Source of the DNA: Dolichospermum sp. UHCC 0259
Lineage (GTDB): Bacteria > Cyanobacteriota > Cyanobacteriia > Cyanobacteriales > Nostocaceae
Assembly (NCBI RefSeq): GCF_009711935.1
Contig: NZ_VIKX01000255.1
Coordinates: forward strand, 1 to 32,320
Direction: 5' to 3'
DNA length: 32,320 nucleotides
The notes beneath the pieces are model-generated. The model saw only the letters and a list, made by a program, of their open reading frames with translations, ran no database searches and had not been told where the DNA came from. The first letter of the stretch is position 1. Each line of letters begins with the position of its first letter. Made by a program: the position numbers and the translations under genes. Of the stretch, positions 31,806 through 32,320 are shown piece by piece.

Positions 31806-32234
31806 TTAGATGTAATATTTACCAAGAGATAAAGTTTGAATAAAAGTACGAGATTCAGGTACATTCTGAAAAATTTTGCCTATACTTTCTGCGTTGATAA
31901 AATCTAATGCTTTCTTCTTAAAGTCTTCATCACTAAGAGTTTTAAGTTCTTTAGTACCATAAAGTAAGGTTTTTAATTCTCCTGGTTTCTTACCATAAGC
32001 ATCCTTAATTAATTTTTTGGGGTCTATTTTAGCAGCAGCTATAAATATTTCAGTTGAGGGAAACGTGACGACTGGAATTACTACAGGCAAATATTCGTGT
32101 GTATAACCGTCTCTTGCCTTGGCTCGATAAAATTCTTCTATACTTCCTACTAATATCTTAGATATACTGAATCTCCAGTCTTTAAAGTAGTCATCAGGAG
32201 CGGAAAGCGTCTGTTCAGTATCAGCAGTGAGCAA
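31806..32234 (-). CDS. Hypothetical protein, 5' end uncertain (possibly broken)
   Basis: I do not recognise this protein as a whole. From the TTG at 32234 it has 142 residues, is soluble, and ends with SRTFIQTLSLGKYYI. The frame stays open upstream for 13 more codons reading T-V-T-I-G-A-I-C-N-R-D-I-L, with a TGA before them and no ATG, GTG or TTG. That segment joined to LLTADTEQT resembles the first strands of Ntn-hydrolase/proteasome-like proteins, so the true N-terminus may have lost its start codon by mutation. The rest does not obviously continue that fold. The TTG start is therefore doubtful. Confidence 0.4.
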   Translation of the reverse strand: MLTADTEQTLSAPDDYFKDWRFSISKILVGSIEEFYRAKARDGYTHEYLPVVIPVVTFPSTEIFIAAAKIDPKKLIKDAYGKKPGELKTLLYGTKELKTLSDEDFKKKALDFINAESIGKIFQNVPESRTFIQTLSLGKYYI

Positions 32235-32320
32235 TAAAATATCTCGGTTACAAATTGCTCCTATTGTAACTGTTCACACTCCCCCACTAAAAAGGAATTA
32301 GGAAGTAACAGGGATAGGAG

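Overview
The window comes from a filamentous, probably heterocyst-forming cyanobacterium of the Nostocales (Anabaena/Nostoc/Dolichospermum type). The evidence is a complete phycocyanin rod operon with four cpcG genes in the order known from Anabaena, many HIP1 octamers (GCGATCGC), several seven-base tandem repeat arrays between genes, small inverted-repeat elements, and AT-rich spacers. The window is chromosomal in character. I see no rRNA, tRNA, CRISPR array or transposase gene.

Layout. 1-7 kb: a cyclic-peptide-type ABC exporter divergent from a family-21-like glycosyltransferase, a secreted CAP-domain protein, a sirohydrochlorin chelatase overlapping uroporphyrinogen-III methyltransferase (siroheme branch), a decayed BrnT-type toxin joined to an antitoxin-like gene, and a PATAN-receiver protein whose receiver has lost its phosphoacceptor. 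7-8 kb: an RluA-family pseudouridine synthase. 8-16.3 kb: cpcB-A-C-D-E-F-G1-G2-G3-G4. The long cpcB leader carries an exact HLR1 (RpaB-type) site, and an elaborate inverted-repeat structure sits between cpcA and cpcC. The third cpcG has a C-terminal membrane helix and is a CpcL-type linker, so the operon encodes both conventional rod-core linkers and one membrane-anchored rod linker. No phycoerythrocyanin (pec) genes lie upstream of cpcB. 16.4-20 kb: a small unknown gene, an exported MsrB, a class II glutamine amidotransferase, and a second PATAN-receiver protein with an intact receiver. 20.5-23.8 kb: the sulfate importer genes sbpA, cysT and cysW followed by a NIL-domain protein. The ATPase gene cysA is not here.

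24.2-29.5 kb is the most unusual part. It holds four genes in the order A1-B1-A2-B2. The A genes encode long all-helical cytosolic-looking proteins that share a C-terminal Phe-Trp-Arg...Tyr-Cys signature; A1 has a hydrophobic segment between two coiled coils. The B genes encode smaller exported helical proteins with almost identical signal peptides. This is a tandem duplication of a two-gene module. Both A-to-B spacers carry a hairpin with the same loop and changed stems. One spacer has been interrupted by a small mobile element, which comparison with its sister shows directly. The architecture resembles two-component alpha-helical pore-forming toxins, but that role is inference. The module is bracketed by miniature inverted-repeat elements.

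29.7-32.3 kb: a Uma2-family nuclease-like protein with a charged coiled-coil tail, a second PD-(D/E)XK-like protein, a repeat-rich spacer, and a hypothetical gene whose 5' end seems to have lost its start codon.
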